A DNA stretch of 64,000 bases from Paenirhizobium naphthalenivorans. Its GTDB lineage: Bacteria; Pseudomonadota; Alphaproteobacteria; Rhizobiales; Rhizobiaceae. Positions within the stretch are counted from its first letter, which is position 1; each line of letters begins with the position of its first letter. The position numbers were made by a program, and so were the translations under genes. This document shows, piece after piece, positions 34,456-43,316 of the stretch. The notes beneath the pieces were generated by a model. The model had not been told where the DNA came from. It did not search any database and worked only from the letters and a program-made list of their open reading frames with translations. Location of the stretch: the NCBI RefSeq assembly GCF_007992095.1, contig NZ_BJZP01000020.1, positions 1-64,000 on the forward strand, read 5' to 3'.

Positions 34456-35265
34456 TCACCGCTTCACTCCCCATGGCCGTGCGGCCTCGCGCCAGGTTTC
34501 AAATTCGGCCCGCAGCGGTTGCAGGATGCCATATTCGACGCTGATCAGGGCGGTGACGGATAACAGGATCCAGGCAAGGGCTGCCGCGACGTCGAGATTG
34601 GCGCGCGCCACCGCCAGTTCCTCGCCGACACCGCCGGCATTGGCGAGCAATTCGGCCATGATCGCCGCCTTGAACGCCGTGCCGAGAGCCATCACCAAGG
34701 CCGGAAACAGGGCGTGCAGCATCTGGCGCAAGGCGATCCGGATCAGGCGCGTCACCGGGTCGATGCCGGCGGCGCGGGCCATGTCGTCAAGGCCGCGGTC
34801 GCGACCGGCAATGCCTTCGGCAGCGCCGACGAAGACGATCGGCAGACAGGCGATCGCCGCTGTCGCGGTGACCGTGCCGGCGCCGTTGCCAAACCAGATC
34901 ATCAATAGCACGATCCACGCGATCGGCGGCACGCCAAGCATCAGGGTGATCTGCGGGCGGGCGAGCCGCATCACGGCCGGATGATAGCCGGCCAGAACGC
35001 CGGCAAGCGTTCCGATCGTGGCGGCGGCACCAAATCCCATCAGCGCGCGGCCGGCCGTAGCGCCAACCAGCCACCAGGTCTGCGTGTCGGCCAGCAGGAG
35101 GGCCATGGTGGAAAGCGTCTCTGCCGGCGACGGCAGGATGAAGCTTCCATAGGCTTCATGGCCCAATTGCCAGGCTGCGGCGAAGACCGAAAGTCCGGCA
35201 AGGCCTGCCCAGGCCGACCAGAGGAAGCGTCCGGTCCGTCCCGCACGAACGGCAATCAGCGACAT
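34456..35265 (-). CDS. ABC importer permease (NitT/TauT-type)
   Basis: This 269-residue permease has six hydrophobic segments and an EAA-like loop (AAGIDPVTRLIRIALRQMLHALFPALV) that contacts the ATPase. The N-terminus LWSAWAGLAGLSVFAAAWQLG is typical of SsuC/TauC. It sits between the binding protein (10 bp upstream) and the ATPase. Confidence 0.9.
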   Translation of the reverse strand: MSLIAVRAGRTGRFLWSAWAGLAGLSVFAAAWQLGHEAYGSFILPSPAETLSTMALLLADTQTWWLVGATAGRALMGFGAAATIGTLAGVLAGYHPAVMRLARPQITLMLGVPPIAWIVLLMIWFGNGAGTVTATAAIACLPIVFVGAAEGIAGRDRGLDDMARAAGIDPVTRLIRIALRQMLHALFPALVMALGTAFKAAIMAELLANAGGVGEELAVARANLDVAAALAWILLSVTALISVEYGILQPLRAEFETWREAARPWGVKR

Positions 35266-35275
35266 TGGCTTGTCC

Positions 35276-36301
35276 TCAGAGATAAAGCGTTTCGTCCGGC
35301 ATCCTGCCGCCGATCATTTTCGGATTGTCCCGGGCTATGGCGAGAAACAAGGCGTCCAGGTCGGGTCGCGCGGCTTTTGCCCGTATGGCGACAAGATTGG
35401 AAAACGGAATTGCCTTTTCGATCACCGGCCAGGGCAGTTCCAGGGCGGAAGCGGCATGGCCTGCTGCCTCCGACGGATTAGCGATCACAGCGGCGGTGGC
35501 CTTTTCCAGGGCAATTAGCAGAGGTTCGACCTTGTCGGCGTGATCGGCGAGAAACCGTGCGTCGAGCGCAAGGCCTGCCTGCGGCATGACAGGGCCAAGA
35601 CCGGTGACCTTGCCCCATTCGGGCTGCATGTCGATGGCCCGGAAAACGGTCTTGCCCGCGACCGCGGCTTTGACCATGGCCGCCGTGGCCGCCGGTTCCG
35701 GCACCAGCGCGATGTCGATGCGCCCGGTGAGCAGCATCTGGATAGCCTCGATCGGCGTGCCGGCCCGGTCGACCTCGACATCGGTGCCGGCCACCATGCC
35801 ATAGTGGCCGAGCACGGCGTCGAACACCAGTTCCGGCGTATCGTTGGGGAAGGGCACGGTGATCTTGCGGCCCTTCAGATCGGCAATAGTCCGGATCGCC
35901 GGGTCGCTGGAAATGACGTAAAGAAGGCCGTTGGTCATTACACTGGCAAGCCTGACACCAAGCCCGCGGGTGTGCAGGTTGGCCGCCGCCGTCACCGGCA
36001 TGACGACGACCTGCATCGACCCCGAGGTAAGGCCGGCCCGCATCTCGTCGGGCGTTCGCCACGCCTTGAAAGTGACCTTGTCGGCCACATCGCGTAGCAG
36101 ACCGGCGCCGGCAGCGTAGGCAAGGGTGATCGAAGGTCCGGCCGGCGGGCCATAGAGGGTCAGTTCGGCAAGCGGTGCCGCCTCGGCGCGGCCGATCCAG
36201 GGAAGTGTCAGAGCGCCGGCCAGCCCCGCGCACACGGTGCGGCGCGACATCGTGGTGCCGGCGCCAAGGAGTGTCGACGGTCGGCGTGTGTCTCTGGTCA
36301 T
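35276..36301 (-). CDS. ABC importer periplasmic binding protein (Tat signal)
   Basis: This 341-residue NMT1/SsuA-like binding protein starts at 36301. A twin-arginine signal (SRRTVCAGLAGALTLPWIGRAEA, about residues 19-41) precedes the mature protein, which opens LTLYGPPAGPSITLAYAAGAGLL. The Tat route suggests folding or cofactor loading before export. It is first in the five-gene operon and is preceded 66 bp upstream by a TTTG-N8-CAAA box. The substrate is unknown. Association with nnrS genes and the regulon box points to anaerobic or NO conditions. Confidence 0.85.
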   Translation of the reverse strand: MTRDTRRPSTLLGAGTTMSRRTVCAGLAGALTLPWIGRAEAAPLAELTLYGPPAGPSITLAYAAGAGLLRDVADKVTFKAWRTPDEMRAGLTSGSMQVVVMPVTAAANLHTRGLGVRLASVMTNGLLYVISSDPAIRTIADLKGRKITVPFPNDTPELVFDAVLGHYGMVAGTDVEVDRAGTPIEAIQMLLTGRIDIALVPEPAATAAMVKAAVAGKTVFRAIDMQPEWGKVTGLGPVMPQAGLALDARFLADHADKVEPLLIALEKATAAVIANPSEAAGHAASALELPWPVIEKAIPFSNLVAIRAKAARPDLDALFLAIARDNPKMIGGRMPDETLYL

Positions 36302-36366
36302 GATCCCATCCCCGCAATAAACATGATTTAATTGGTCATGTAATATGGTGGCAGCTGCCGTGCTTC

Positions 36367-36382
36367 TTTGCGCCAGAGCAAA
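36367..36382. promoter_or_regulatory. NnrR/DNR-type box upstream of ABC-nnrS operon
   Basis: TTTGCGCCAGAGCAAA, an inverted repeat of the TTTG-N8-CAAA form. Its centre lies about 73 bp before the binding-protein start. It shares the half-site pattern with six other boxes in the window. Confidence 0.65.
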
Positions 36383-36427
36383 CAATCATGCGGACCGGTG
36401 GGGAAGACACGCCGGCATCGGCAGGGC

Positions 36428-36895
36428 TCAGGCAAGGATCTCCCGTCCTTCCGATTGGGCAGCCAGCAGTGCCTCGATCATCAGTTTTTCCGAGGAGACA
36501 TGGCGGCGGACGCCTTCCAGGAAGCCGTGGAACATGTAGCGAAGGGTGTCGGCAGAAAGCTCGCACCGGTCCTCGGCGACAGCCATAAGCGTCTGGACCA
36601 TTTCCTCGCAGGCCAGCGCATCGCAACGATGCTCCGCCTTCAGCCGCTCGATGACCATGGCGGCAAAGCGGGAACCGGCATTTCTGTCGAAGTCGGGAAA
36701 CAGGACCTGCTCCTCAAGCAGATGGGCCTGCTTCAGCAGCGGGATCATGTCCCGTGCGACGTCGAGGCAATCGTCCTTGTCGACGTCGACGGGCAGGCTA
36801 TCGGCAATCTCCTCGAGAGTGAGGCAAAGGCGCAGGAGCCCGTCGTGACTGCGCTCCAGCGTGGCAAGATTTCCGGCGTTCAGTTTTGCGTTCAA
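36428..36895 (-). CDS. Hemerythrin-like helical protein
   Basis: This 155-residue all-helical protein has hemerythrin-type ligands: SHDGLLRLC (about 15-23), QAHLLEEQVLFPDF (HxxxE), LKAEHRCDA and RRHVSSEKLMIEALL. Such proteins bind O2, NO or store iron through a di-iron site. The TTG start at 36895 follows a very strong AAGGAGG, 7 nt upstream, and is preferred over longer frames. It has its own TTTG-N8-CAAA box about 90 bp upstream, placing it in the same regulon as the nnrS operon. Confidence 0.78.
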   Translation of the reverse strand: MNAKLNAGNLATLERSHDGLLRLCLTLEEIADSLPVDVDKDDCLDVARDMIPLLKQAHLLEEQVLFPDFDRNAGSRFAAMVIERLKAEHRCDALACEEMVQTLMAVAEDRCELSADTLRYMFHGFLEGVRRHVSSEKLMIEALLAAQSEGREILA

Positions 36896-36976
36896 GGCAA
36901 GTCCTCCTTCAAGGCGGCAAAATCCCGGAATTGCCCGCTCCGCGGCAAAACCATGCCGCAGGTCGCAGCGCGTCTC

Positions 36977-36992
36977 TTTGCTCCGGCACAAA
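36977..36992. promoter_or_regulatory. NnrR/DNR-type box upstream of hemerythrin gene
   Basis: TTTGCTCCGGCACAAA, TTTG-N8-CAAA form, centred about 90 bp before the TTG start of the hemerythrin-like gene. Confidence 0.6.
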
Positions 36993-37055
36993 CAATCCCG
37001 CGGCGCATCGATATCGGTGTGCCGCGGAACAAGGCGATGATCCGGCCGGGCCGCT

Positions 37056-39338
37056 TCAGAAGCGGCTTGTCACTCCGACATAGAAACCGCGGCCGTCTCC
37101 GGGAAGGAAGGCCGCCTGGTCTGGCGTTGCCTGATCGACGATCAGTGTCGACGAGGCATATCTCTCGTTGAACACATTGGTGATCTCGCCGAACAGCGAC
37201 ACATGATCGTTGATCCGGTATTCCGTCTTCAGATCGACCACCGCATAGGGATCGGCCCACAGCGTGTTCATGTTGTCGACCGGGGTCTTGTCCGGAACCC
37301 ATTTCAGGCTGGTGCCAAGCGACCAGTCCTCGGTCGCCTGGTAGGAAAGGGAGGCATTGATGACGTGGCGAGGAGCGCCAGCCAGCTGGTTGTCGCCGCG
37401 CAATGGATCATCGCGGAACCGGAAATCCTGGTAGGTATAGGCAAGGCGTCCGGTCACGCCGTCGTAAAGGTCGGCCGTCAAGCCAAGCTCGATACCGAAA
37501 TGCGTCGTCTGGTCGGCATTGATCGCACCCAGCGAGGCGCCCGTTGCGTCGCGCAGGCTGAGCAGTTCGTTGTCGATCCAGGCATAGTAGGTCGTGGCGT
37601 CCCAGCGCAGGACGCCATGGCTGCCCCGCCAGCCGACCTCTACCGTGGTGGCTGTCTGCGCCTCCAGATCCGGCGTCGAGAAGACCGCTGCCGGCAGGGT
37701 CGGATTGCCGGGCGCCGGGCGTCCGGGGCTGCTGTTCGGCGTGCCGTTGACGGTGGCGAGCAGATCGTCATGGGTCGGCGGCTCGAAACTCCGGCTGACG
37801 GCGGCAAACAGGATCTGGTCGGCGGCGGGCTCGAAGGTGAGCCCGAGGCTGGGGCTCCAGGCGTCGTAGCTGTAGTCGTAGTCGGTGCTGACCGTCGGAA
37901 CGGCGCCGTCCGGCAGGCGGACCGTCGGATTGGCCGGATTGTAGGCGATCGTCGGCCGGGTCGCGGCCGAATAGGTGTCGTCGCTGCTGCGCGTCGCATG
38001 GGCATAGGATATCGCCGGCGACAGGGTCCAATTGGCCGAAAGCGGGATGTTGAAGCCGGAATGCAGTGAGAGCGTCGAGGCGTCGAGATCGTTCGAACCG
38101 AACAGGTCGCCGCGCGCGCCCGATTCGTTCAGGTAGTAGCGCCGCTCCGCCGAACCGATAGTGTACTGGGCTGTGGTTTCGAACAGCGGCAGCAGACGAT
38201 CGGCATCCGGCGTATAGGCATACCGCAGCATCCCGGTGAGGTCGCCGCCAACCGTTTCGCGGATACCGGACGAGACGGGAAAGCGGAACGTGTCGTCGGT
38301 ATAGGTATAGCCAAAGCCGATGTCGATCTGGTGGTCGCCGAGATCGACGGTGGTGCGCGAGCCGATGAGGTATTGGCTGGCATCGCGCCGCGGCCTGTCC
38401 CGCTCGACGTTCGGGCCGGGATTGATCACGCCGGCCGGCGTGACCAAGGGGCCCGAGGAGACCTGGGAAGGATCTTCTTCGAGTGCCTCTTTGTTGATCG
38501 GCCCGGAGACATCGAAGCCCAGATCCGTGTAGCTGAAGAACAGCCGCGTCGTCACCGCGTCGGACAGTTCCGCTTCAATATTGCCGCCGATCTCGACGCG
38601 GTCGGATGCGTTGTAATCGCGGAAACCGTCGCGGCGCGTCACATCGAAGTGAAGCGCGGCATCCAGGCCGTCGCCGTCATATCCCGTCCGACCCGACGTG
38701 CCGACCTGACCGAAACTGCCGGCGCCAACGGTGAGCTCGGTGCCCGGCATTGTCGCGGCCGTGGGAGACATGATGTTGATCGCCCCGCCCAGTACCATGG
38801 CGCCCAGCCGGTTTGCCATGTAGCCGCGATAGACCTCGATTGCCTCGGCAGCGCCCGGATTGGCAAAGCCGACGATATACGATCCGTCGGCCCTGTTGAT
38901 CGGCAGGCCGTCGCGCAGCATCAGGATACCGCGCTCGACCGGATTCTGCTGCAGGCCTGAACCTCTGATCTGGACGCGCGGCTGGTCGTTCGCGCCGAAG
39001 AAATCCTGGACCACGACGCCGGGCACGCCTGCCAGGGCGTCCGACAGGGTCGGTGCGACCAGAGACCCGTAGTCCTGTTTCGACACCAGCGAGACACCGC
39101 CCGGCAGCAGCCAGAGCCGTTCTGCGATGACGCCGAGCGTTCCGTTCTCATCCGTCTGCACGACAATGGGGTCGAGCATCGTCGTGGCGCCGGGCGCTGC
39201 CGACTGAGCGAATGCCACACTGAGCGCCGTCGAAGACATCAAGACGGCGGTCGCCAGGAGTTTTTCAAGATGTGCGCGATGATCCGATCGCGGCCGGAAC
39301 CTGGTCCGCCGCATGCCGTTACCCCATCTCCGAAACAT
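37056..39338 (-). CDS. TonB-dependent outer-membrane receptor (FecA-like)
   Basis: This protein of about 760 residues has a signal peptide (hydrophobic LLATAVLMSSTALSVAFA after a basic lead). A plug domain follows: GVSLVSKQDYGSL, LSDALAGVPGVVVQDFFGANDQPRVQIRG and the GAMVLGGAINIMSPTA motif. A 22-strand barrel ends in the C-terminal Phe of GVTSRF. The closest look is to Fe(III)-dicitrate or siderophore receptors. A TTTG-N8-CAAA box lies about 215 bp upstream. The neighbouring ABC importer could take its ligand across the inner membrane. The ligand is unknown. Confidence 0.88.
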   Translation of the reverse strand: MFRRWGNGMRRTRFRPRSDHRAHLEKLLATAVLMSSTALSVAFAQSAAPGATTMLDPIVVQTDENGTLGVIAERLWLLPGGVSLVSKQDYGSLVAPTLSDALAGVPGVVVQDFFGANDQPRVQIRGSGLQQNPVERGILMLRDGLPINRADGSYIVGFANPGAAEAIEVYRGYMANRLGAMVLGGAINIMSPTAATMPGTELTVGAGSFGQVGTSGRTGYDGDGLDAALHFDVTRRDGFRDYNASDRVEIGGNIEAELSDAVTTRLFFSYTDLGFDVSGPINKEALEEDPSQVSSGPLVTPAGVINPGPNVERDRPRRDASQYLIGSRTTVDLGDHQIDIGFGYTYTDDTFRFPVSSGIRETVGGDLTGMLRYAYTPDADRLLPLFETTAQYTIGSAERRYYLNESGARGDLFGSNDLDASTLSLHSGFNIPLSANWTLSPAISYAHATRSSDDTYSAATRPTIAYNPANPTVRLPDGAVPTVSTDYDYSYDAWSPSLGLTFEPAADQILFAAVSRSFEPPTHDDLLATVNGTPNSSPGRPAPGNPTLPAAVFSTPDLEAQTATTVEVGWRGSHGVLRWDATTYYAWIDNELLSLRDATGASLGAINADQTTHFGIELGLTADLYDGVTGRLAYTYQDFRFRDDPLRGDNQLAGAPRHVINASLSYQATEDWSLGTSLKWVPDKTPVDNMNTLWADPYAVVDLKTEYRINDHVSLFGEITNVFNERYASSTLIVDQATPDQAAFLPGDGRGFYVGVTSRF

Positions 39339-39545
39339 TACGGGTTCCTTTCCCCCAAAGCAGTTATGGCGATGTCGCACTGACCGCGGGGTGGAAAGGA
39401 AGGGGTCAAGACCGCGTCCTCAGGCCTCGGGCACCGGCGACCGCCGACAGAGGGGATAGAGCGACCGGAAAGGTCTCGCGGAGACGCACTTGGAGGTAAA
39501 TCTGCATTTCATGCGTATCGCATAGCCTGCTTTTCGACCGCCTTC

Positions 39546-39561
39546 TTTGTGCCAAGACAAA
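39546..39561. promoter_or_regulatory. NnrR/DNR-type box upstream of TonB receptor
   Basis: TTTGTGCCAAGACAAA, TTTG-N8-CAAA form, about 215 bp before the receptor start, with only untranslated leader between. Confidence 0.55.
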
Positions 39562-40101
39562 TAGGATCCACCTAGAGTATCCGTATTTTTCAGAATCGGA
39601 TCAGATTGAACTAAGCTGTTGATTATCGGGTGAGATTGACCCATTTTTTCATTTCGCGGTGATCCAACATAAATCGAAATATTTGTTTATATTCAGCTTG
39701 TTACGTCGGTTTAGATGGTGTGACGCCAGGTGAAAAAAACGGGTCAAATCGTGCTGAAATTCAACAGCAGATCTCTGCGACAGACACGCCGTCATCGCCT
39801 GCTTCAAAATGAACGCCTTCTGGGCGTCCAAGAACTTCGATGCCTTCATGCTTCCGCTCCTTTTTCCAGCCGGGAAATTGCCGCGGAAAACTCTAATTAT
39901 GAACGGTCCAGTTTTTGGGGATCAGAGCACTCATCAACTCCGATCGGCGAATAATCTCGGATCAGCTCCGCACGATATCGTGCTACGCCAAACCGAAGAG
40001 AATTGAAGAAGGGAGCGGCCCATGCCAACCTCTCGGCACGATACCCATCCGGGGCTGCCGAGTCGATCCGCCGCTTCTGACAGCGTAAAGTGACCGCAGC
40101 C
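39562..40101. other. AT-rich gap with IS relic
   Basis: 540 bp between the receptor leader and the acyltransferase gene. It holds an IS3-type transposase scrap (39790-39849, listed separately). Otherwise it is AT-rich sequence with no intact gene or recognised regulatory box. Confidence 0.5.
39790..39849 (-). pseudogene. Relic of IS3-family transposase orfA
   Basis: The minus-strand frame begins MKASKFLDAQKAFILKQ, the typical N-terminus of IS3-family OrfA proteins. It then loses similarity after about 17 residues. No orfB or clear terminal repeats remain. The surrounding 250 bp are AT-rich. This is a decayed insertion sequence end. Confidence 0.5.
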
Positions 40102-40815
40102 ATGCATCAGATCAATTTGAAATCGCACCTGTTCGACGCGCTCTTTGCTGTCTGGACCGCATTGTTCGCCTTGGGGGTGCCGGTCTTCTGGCTAGTTGGG
40201 TCGCCGGGGAAGGCAATTAGGGCTGCAACCCGTGTGTGGGTGCGGGGGGTACTGTTCGCGCTGAAGCATGTTGCAAGACTGGACTATGTCGAAACTGGTC
40301 GTGACCTGATTCCGGCAGAACCCTGTCTTATCGTCTGCAATCATCAATCCACTTGGGAAACGATCGCGTTTCTGGTTCTCTTCCCTGACGTTGCAATTGT
40401 TGCGAAGCAGGAACTGCTGCGGATTCCGATCGTCAGCTGGTACTTGCGAAAATCACCGATGATCATCATCGATCGGGAGACCGGGTCCAAGGCACTGAAG
40501 ATAATGCTGAACCAAAGTTGTGAAGCGCTCGTCGGCGGTCGCTCGGTTCTCCTATTTCCAGAGGGCACACGCATGAAGGAGCTGGAACCAATTCAGTTCA
40601 AACGGGGGGTGGAGCTGCTCTATGCAAAGCTGGGGGTGCCCGTGCTGCCCGTCGTGGTGAACTCTGGCAAGTACTGGGGACCTGGCCGATCGGGCAAGCG
40701 TAGCGGGACAATCACCGTATCATATCTGCCTCCGATCCCACCTGGGATGCCAGCCGAGTTGTTCGTTCGCAAGGCCGAGGCGCAGATGGAGGCAGAGCGA
40801 TCGAGATTGATCTAA
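40102..40815 (+). CDS. 1-acyl-glycerol-3-phosphate acyltransferase (PlsC-like)
   Basis: This 237-residue membrane-associated acyltransferase has one N-terminal hydrophobic helix. The catalytic motif is a variant, NHQSTWE (usual HX4D; here Glu replaces Asp). FPEGTRM and the VPVLPVVVNSG motif are intact. It would acylate lysophosphatidate or a related lysolipid. It may start at GTG 40090 instead; neither has a clear ribosome site. The NHQSxWE form occurs in a known subfamily, so it is probably active. It stands alone next to the IS relic. Confidence 0.85.
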   Translation: MHQINLKSHLFDALFAVWTALFALGVPVFWLVGSPGKAIRAATRVWVRGVLFALKHVARLDYVETGRDLIPAEPCLIVCNHQSTWETIAFLVLFPDVAIVAKQELLRIPIVSWYLRKSPMIIIDRETGSKALKIMLNQSCEALVGGRSVLLFPEGTRMKELEPIQFKRGVELLYAKLGVPVLPVVVNSGKYWGPGRSGKRSGTITVSYLPPIPPGMPAELFVRKAEAQMEAERSRLI

Positions 40816-41076
40816 TCAGGCGCTTGTCTGGATCTGCTCCATAAAGCCGGACAGGATCAGACTTCTGTCTGAAGGTGTAAGAACTTTTGCGGGGACTCAA
40901 CAGAGCATGGAGCCTGGGATATTGGCGTCTGATGTTGGCATGGAACGCCCGAAGATCCAATTCGCTGGATGTTTGTGCGAGACCCGGTCTTTTGCAGTGA
41001 GGGGCCACGTCGGGACTGCACCGGGGGTCTCACGCTAGCGACTTGGGCCACGAAGGCCGAACCAATCGGAGTTGAA

Positions 41077-41268
41077 ATGGACCTCCCGGATTTCTTTGCG
41101 GATGTTCCGACCATAACGATGCGCGATCCCGTAGCGGTTTTCCTTGATGCCTGGGAAAGGGGGGTGATAGCCTACACGTATGCCGATGTCGTGAAGCTTG
41201 CCGGCCACTCCATCGCGATCCGCGACCGCATTATATTGATTTGTCGTCAGATAGAGGTGTCATGTTGA
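41077..41268 (+). pseudogene. Truncated FmdE-like gene
   Basis: The frame starts MDLPDFFADVPTITMRDPVAVF and continues through YTYADVVKLAGHS. This matches the N-terminus of FmdE-family proteins (formylmethanofuran dehydrogenase subunit E-like), which continue with a Cys motif and about 120 more residues. Here similarity stops after LAGHS and a short unrelated tail follows to a stop. The Cys motif is lost, so the product is unlikely to work. FmdE-like genes are often near molybdoenzyme functions. Confidence 0.6.
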
Positions 41269-41657
41269 ATGATCGCATGCGGAAACTTCTGATCGATCAG
41301 GCTCAGACCGGGAGCCCCATAATCTATAAGGAACTTGCAAGTCGTCTGGGGCTGGCTCCGCCACAGATGATTCACCGTGTGACGCAGGAACTTGAAATCC
41401 TCATGGCGGCTGATGTCGCAGCGACCCGGCCTTTGCTAGCAACACTGTGCGTAAGCAGGTTAAACCGGGGTCTGCCCGCGAGGGGCTTTTTCGCAGTAGC
41501 CGAGATGCTGGGCGTCTTTTCAGGCGATCCTGAAGGCCCGGAGGCCCGTGCGTTCTATAATCAAGAGTTTCAACGGGTGCTCATCTTCTATCGCCGATCA
41601 GACGCCGGTGCCTGCGCTGGTCGGTTTCAACAACCCGACCCTACCGATAAACATTGA
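41262..41657 (+). CDS. Hypothetical protein with HTH-like segment
   Basis: This 131-residue protein starts at ATG 41262 with a GAGGTG site and overlaps the truncated FmdE frame by 7 nt. Residues 16-40 (SPIIYKELASRLGLAPPQMIHRV) look like a winged-helix or MGMT-type HTH. The rest, including LNRGLPARGFFAVAEMLGVFSGDPEG, is unrecognised. Its role is unknown. Confidence 0.55.
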   Translation: MLNDRMRKLLIDQAQTGSPIIYKELASRLGLAPPQMIHRVTQELEILMAADVAATRPLLATLCVSRLNRGLPARGFFAVAEMLGVFSGDPEGPEARAFYNQEFQRVLIFYRRSDAGACAGRFQQPDPTDKH

Positions 41658-42014
41658 TGGCAACCGCACCGGCGACGGTCCCTTCCAGGGAAACGAACGT
41701 TGCTGGGCCTTTCGGCATTCAAGCGTGGGGCGGTTTTTGCCACCATCGACTCTGGAGTCGAAAAGAAGTATTCTAAATATTACTTTTAAAGCGAGATTCC
41801 GCCACTTGAAGGTGCAACAGCGTCGCAGGTCTCAAAGCCGTGGCGATGTTGATCGTGTCTGTGTGTCCAGCAGGTTGAGCGACTTGCTCACATGCCGACC
41901 CTGCAGGCGGCATGGAGGTTTGGCAGGGACGTATCCATTCACGGGCGGTTCGATGGCCTGCAGGATGGGTTATTTTCGAAACTGGACTGCACAGTGAGCG
42001 CAGGAGGTTTGAAC
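41658..42014. other. Gap without recognised gene
   Basis: 357 bp between the hypothetical gene and DUF488. There are short open frames without ribosome sites. No repeat, box or RNA gene was recognised. Confidence 0.5.
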
Positions 42015-42362
42015 ATGCTGGTGCGGATCAAGCGCATCTATGACGAACCCGAAGCGGAGGATGGCGAGCGTATTCTTGTCGATCGCCTTTGGCCACGCGG
42101 CTGCCGCAAGGAGAAAGCCAAACTGGATGCGTGGATGAAGGATGTCGCTCCTTCGGCGGAACTGCGACGGTGGTTCGACCACAAACCGGAACGGTGGGCG
42201 AAGTTTAAGGAGCGCTACCAGGCGGAATTGAAGGATAACCCGGCCCTTGATGGCCTGAGAGAACGTGCGGCGACCAAGACCGTCACGCTACTCTACGGCT
42301 CGAGCAACCGGAACCTCAACCAGGCCGTGGTGCTTGCCGAGTTTTTGGCTGATCGTTGCTAG
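42015..42362 (+). CDS. DUF488 (YeaO-like) protein
   Basis: This 115-residue protein has the DUF488 signatures KRIYDEPEAEDGERILVDRLWPRG and WFDHKPERWAKFKERYQAEL, and ends with TLLYGSSNRNLNQAVVL. The start at 42015 follows AGGAGG. The family is small and of uncertain function, often in stress loci. Its stop overlaps the convergent LysR gene end by 4 nt. Confidence 0.88.
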   Translation: MLVRIKRIYDEPEAEDGERILVDRLWPRGCRKEKAKLDAWMKDVAPSAELRRWFDHKPERWAKFKERYQAELKDNPALDGLRERAATKTVTLLYGSSNRNLNQAVVLAEFLADRC

Positions 42363-43198
42363 TCCGCTCCTGCCGCAGCAACACGCAAGCCCTCCCTCAG
42401 CCGCCGCAGAAGGGACGGATCAGCTTTCTCGGAAGAGACTAGATAGGCCGGATAGGCAAAGGCCGGACTGTCGGGAACGATCTGCAAACGTCCATCCTCG
42501 AGGTGCCGCCGTATGAAGCCCTCGCGAAAGTATCCGGCGCCGCCGACTGCAAGGACGTAGTCAAGTGCGAGCGGGCCGTATCCGATGGAGACGGCCGGGC
42601 TTACGCTTTCAGGAAAAGTGGCACGAAGACTTGCAGCAAAGTCGGCACCCCAGTCAATTCCGATGAATTCCTTGCTGCCTGTCTGAGCCGGCGTTTGTGC
42701 AAACACCAGACGCTCCTCAAACAGCAGTTCGGCGACCAGTCCGGGCCGGCGGGGAGCACCGTAGATGACGGCGGCGTCGAGCCCGCCCTCCTGCATCACC
42801 GCCAGCAGATGCTCGCCCGTGTCGATCGCGGTGCGCACGGCAATATCCGGGCATTCGCGGCGCATCCAGAGGAGCCACTGGGAGAGCAAGGGGCTCCACA
42901 GGCTGAGTTCTGCGCCGAGGCTCACCAGAACCGATCGGCCCGGTGGAAGCGCCACGACATCCCGGGCTGTTTCCCAGACGCGAACCAGGCTTGAGGCGAA
43001 GGGGAGGAATTTCTCGCCAGCCGAAGTGAGCCTGGCACCAGCCTTGTTACGCACAAATACAGGACGCTCCAGTTGTTCCTCCAGGACGCGGATACGAGCA
43101 CTCACCGCCGTCTGCGAAATGTTGAGTGCCTCCGCGGCTCCGACAAAGGTGCCGGCTTTCACGACTTCCAGGAATGTACGAGCGATTGCATGGTCCAT
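42359..43198 (-). CDS. LysR-family regulator
   Basis: This 279-residue LysR regulator starts at MDHAIARTFLEVVKAGTFVGAAEALNISQTAVS. HTH residues 5-60 and the effector domain from about 90 are intact. It is divergent from the transsulfuration enzyme gene, with 118 bp between starts and a dyad in the middle, so it probably controls that gene in response to a sulfur metabolite. Confidence 0.88.
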   Translation of the reverse strand: MDHAIARTFLEVVKAGTFVGAAEALNISQTAVSARIRVLEEQLERPVFVRNKAGARLTSAGEKFLPFASSLVRVWETARDVVALPPGRSVLVSLGAELSLWSPLLSQWLLWMRRECPDIAVRTAIDTGEHLLAVMQEGGLDAAVIYGAPRRPGLVAELLFEERLVFAQTPAQTGSKEFIGIDWGADFAASLRATFPESVSPAVSIGYGPLALDYVLAVGGAGYFREGFIRRHLEDGRLQIVPDSPAFAYPAYLVSSEKADPSLLRRLREGLRVAAAGAD

Positions 43199-43231
43199 GA
43201 GCTCTTGTCCGACGGAAATAAAAGCAAGAAA

Positions 43232-43250
43232 ATTGCGGTTAAACTGCAAT
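43232..43250. promoter_or_regulatory. Candidate LysR operator between lysR and transsulfuration gene
   Basis: ATTGC-N9-GCAAT is a perfect dyad, 34 bp from the lysR start and 67 bp from the divergent enzyme start. The length and symmetry suit a LysR-type site. Confidence 0.5.
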
Positions 43251-43316
43251 AGATTTCATTTGTCACAACTAATCAATCCGACCATCATTGCGGCTAGAAT
43301 ATGAGGAGCAGCAATA

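Noticed and set aside
33051..34984. Long plus-strand frames of about 400 codons
   Set aside because: They lie antisense to the nnrS-like, ABC ATPase and permease genes and have shadow composition with no recognisable fold.
34980..36120. Plus-strand frames opposite the permease and binding protein
   Set aside because: They are antisense shadows caused by high GC content.
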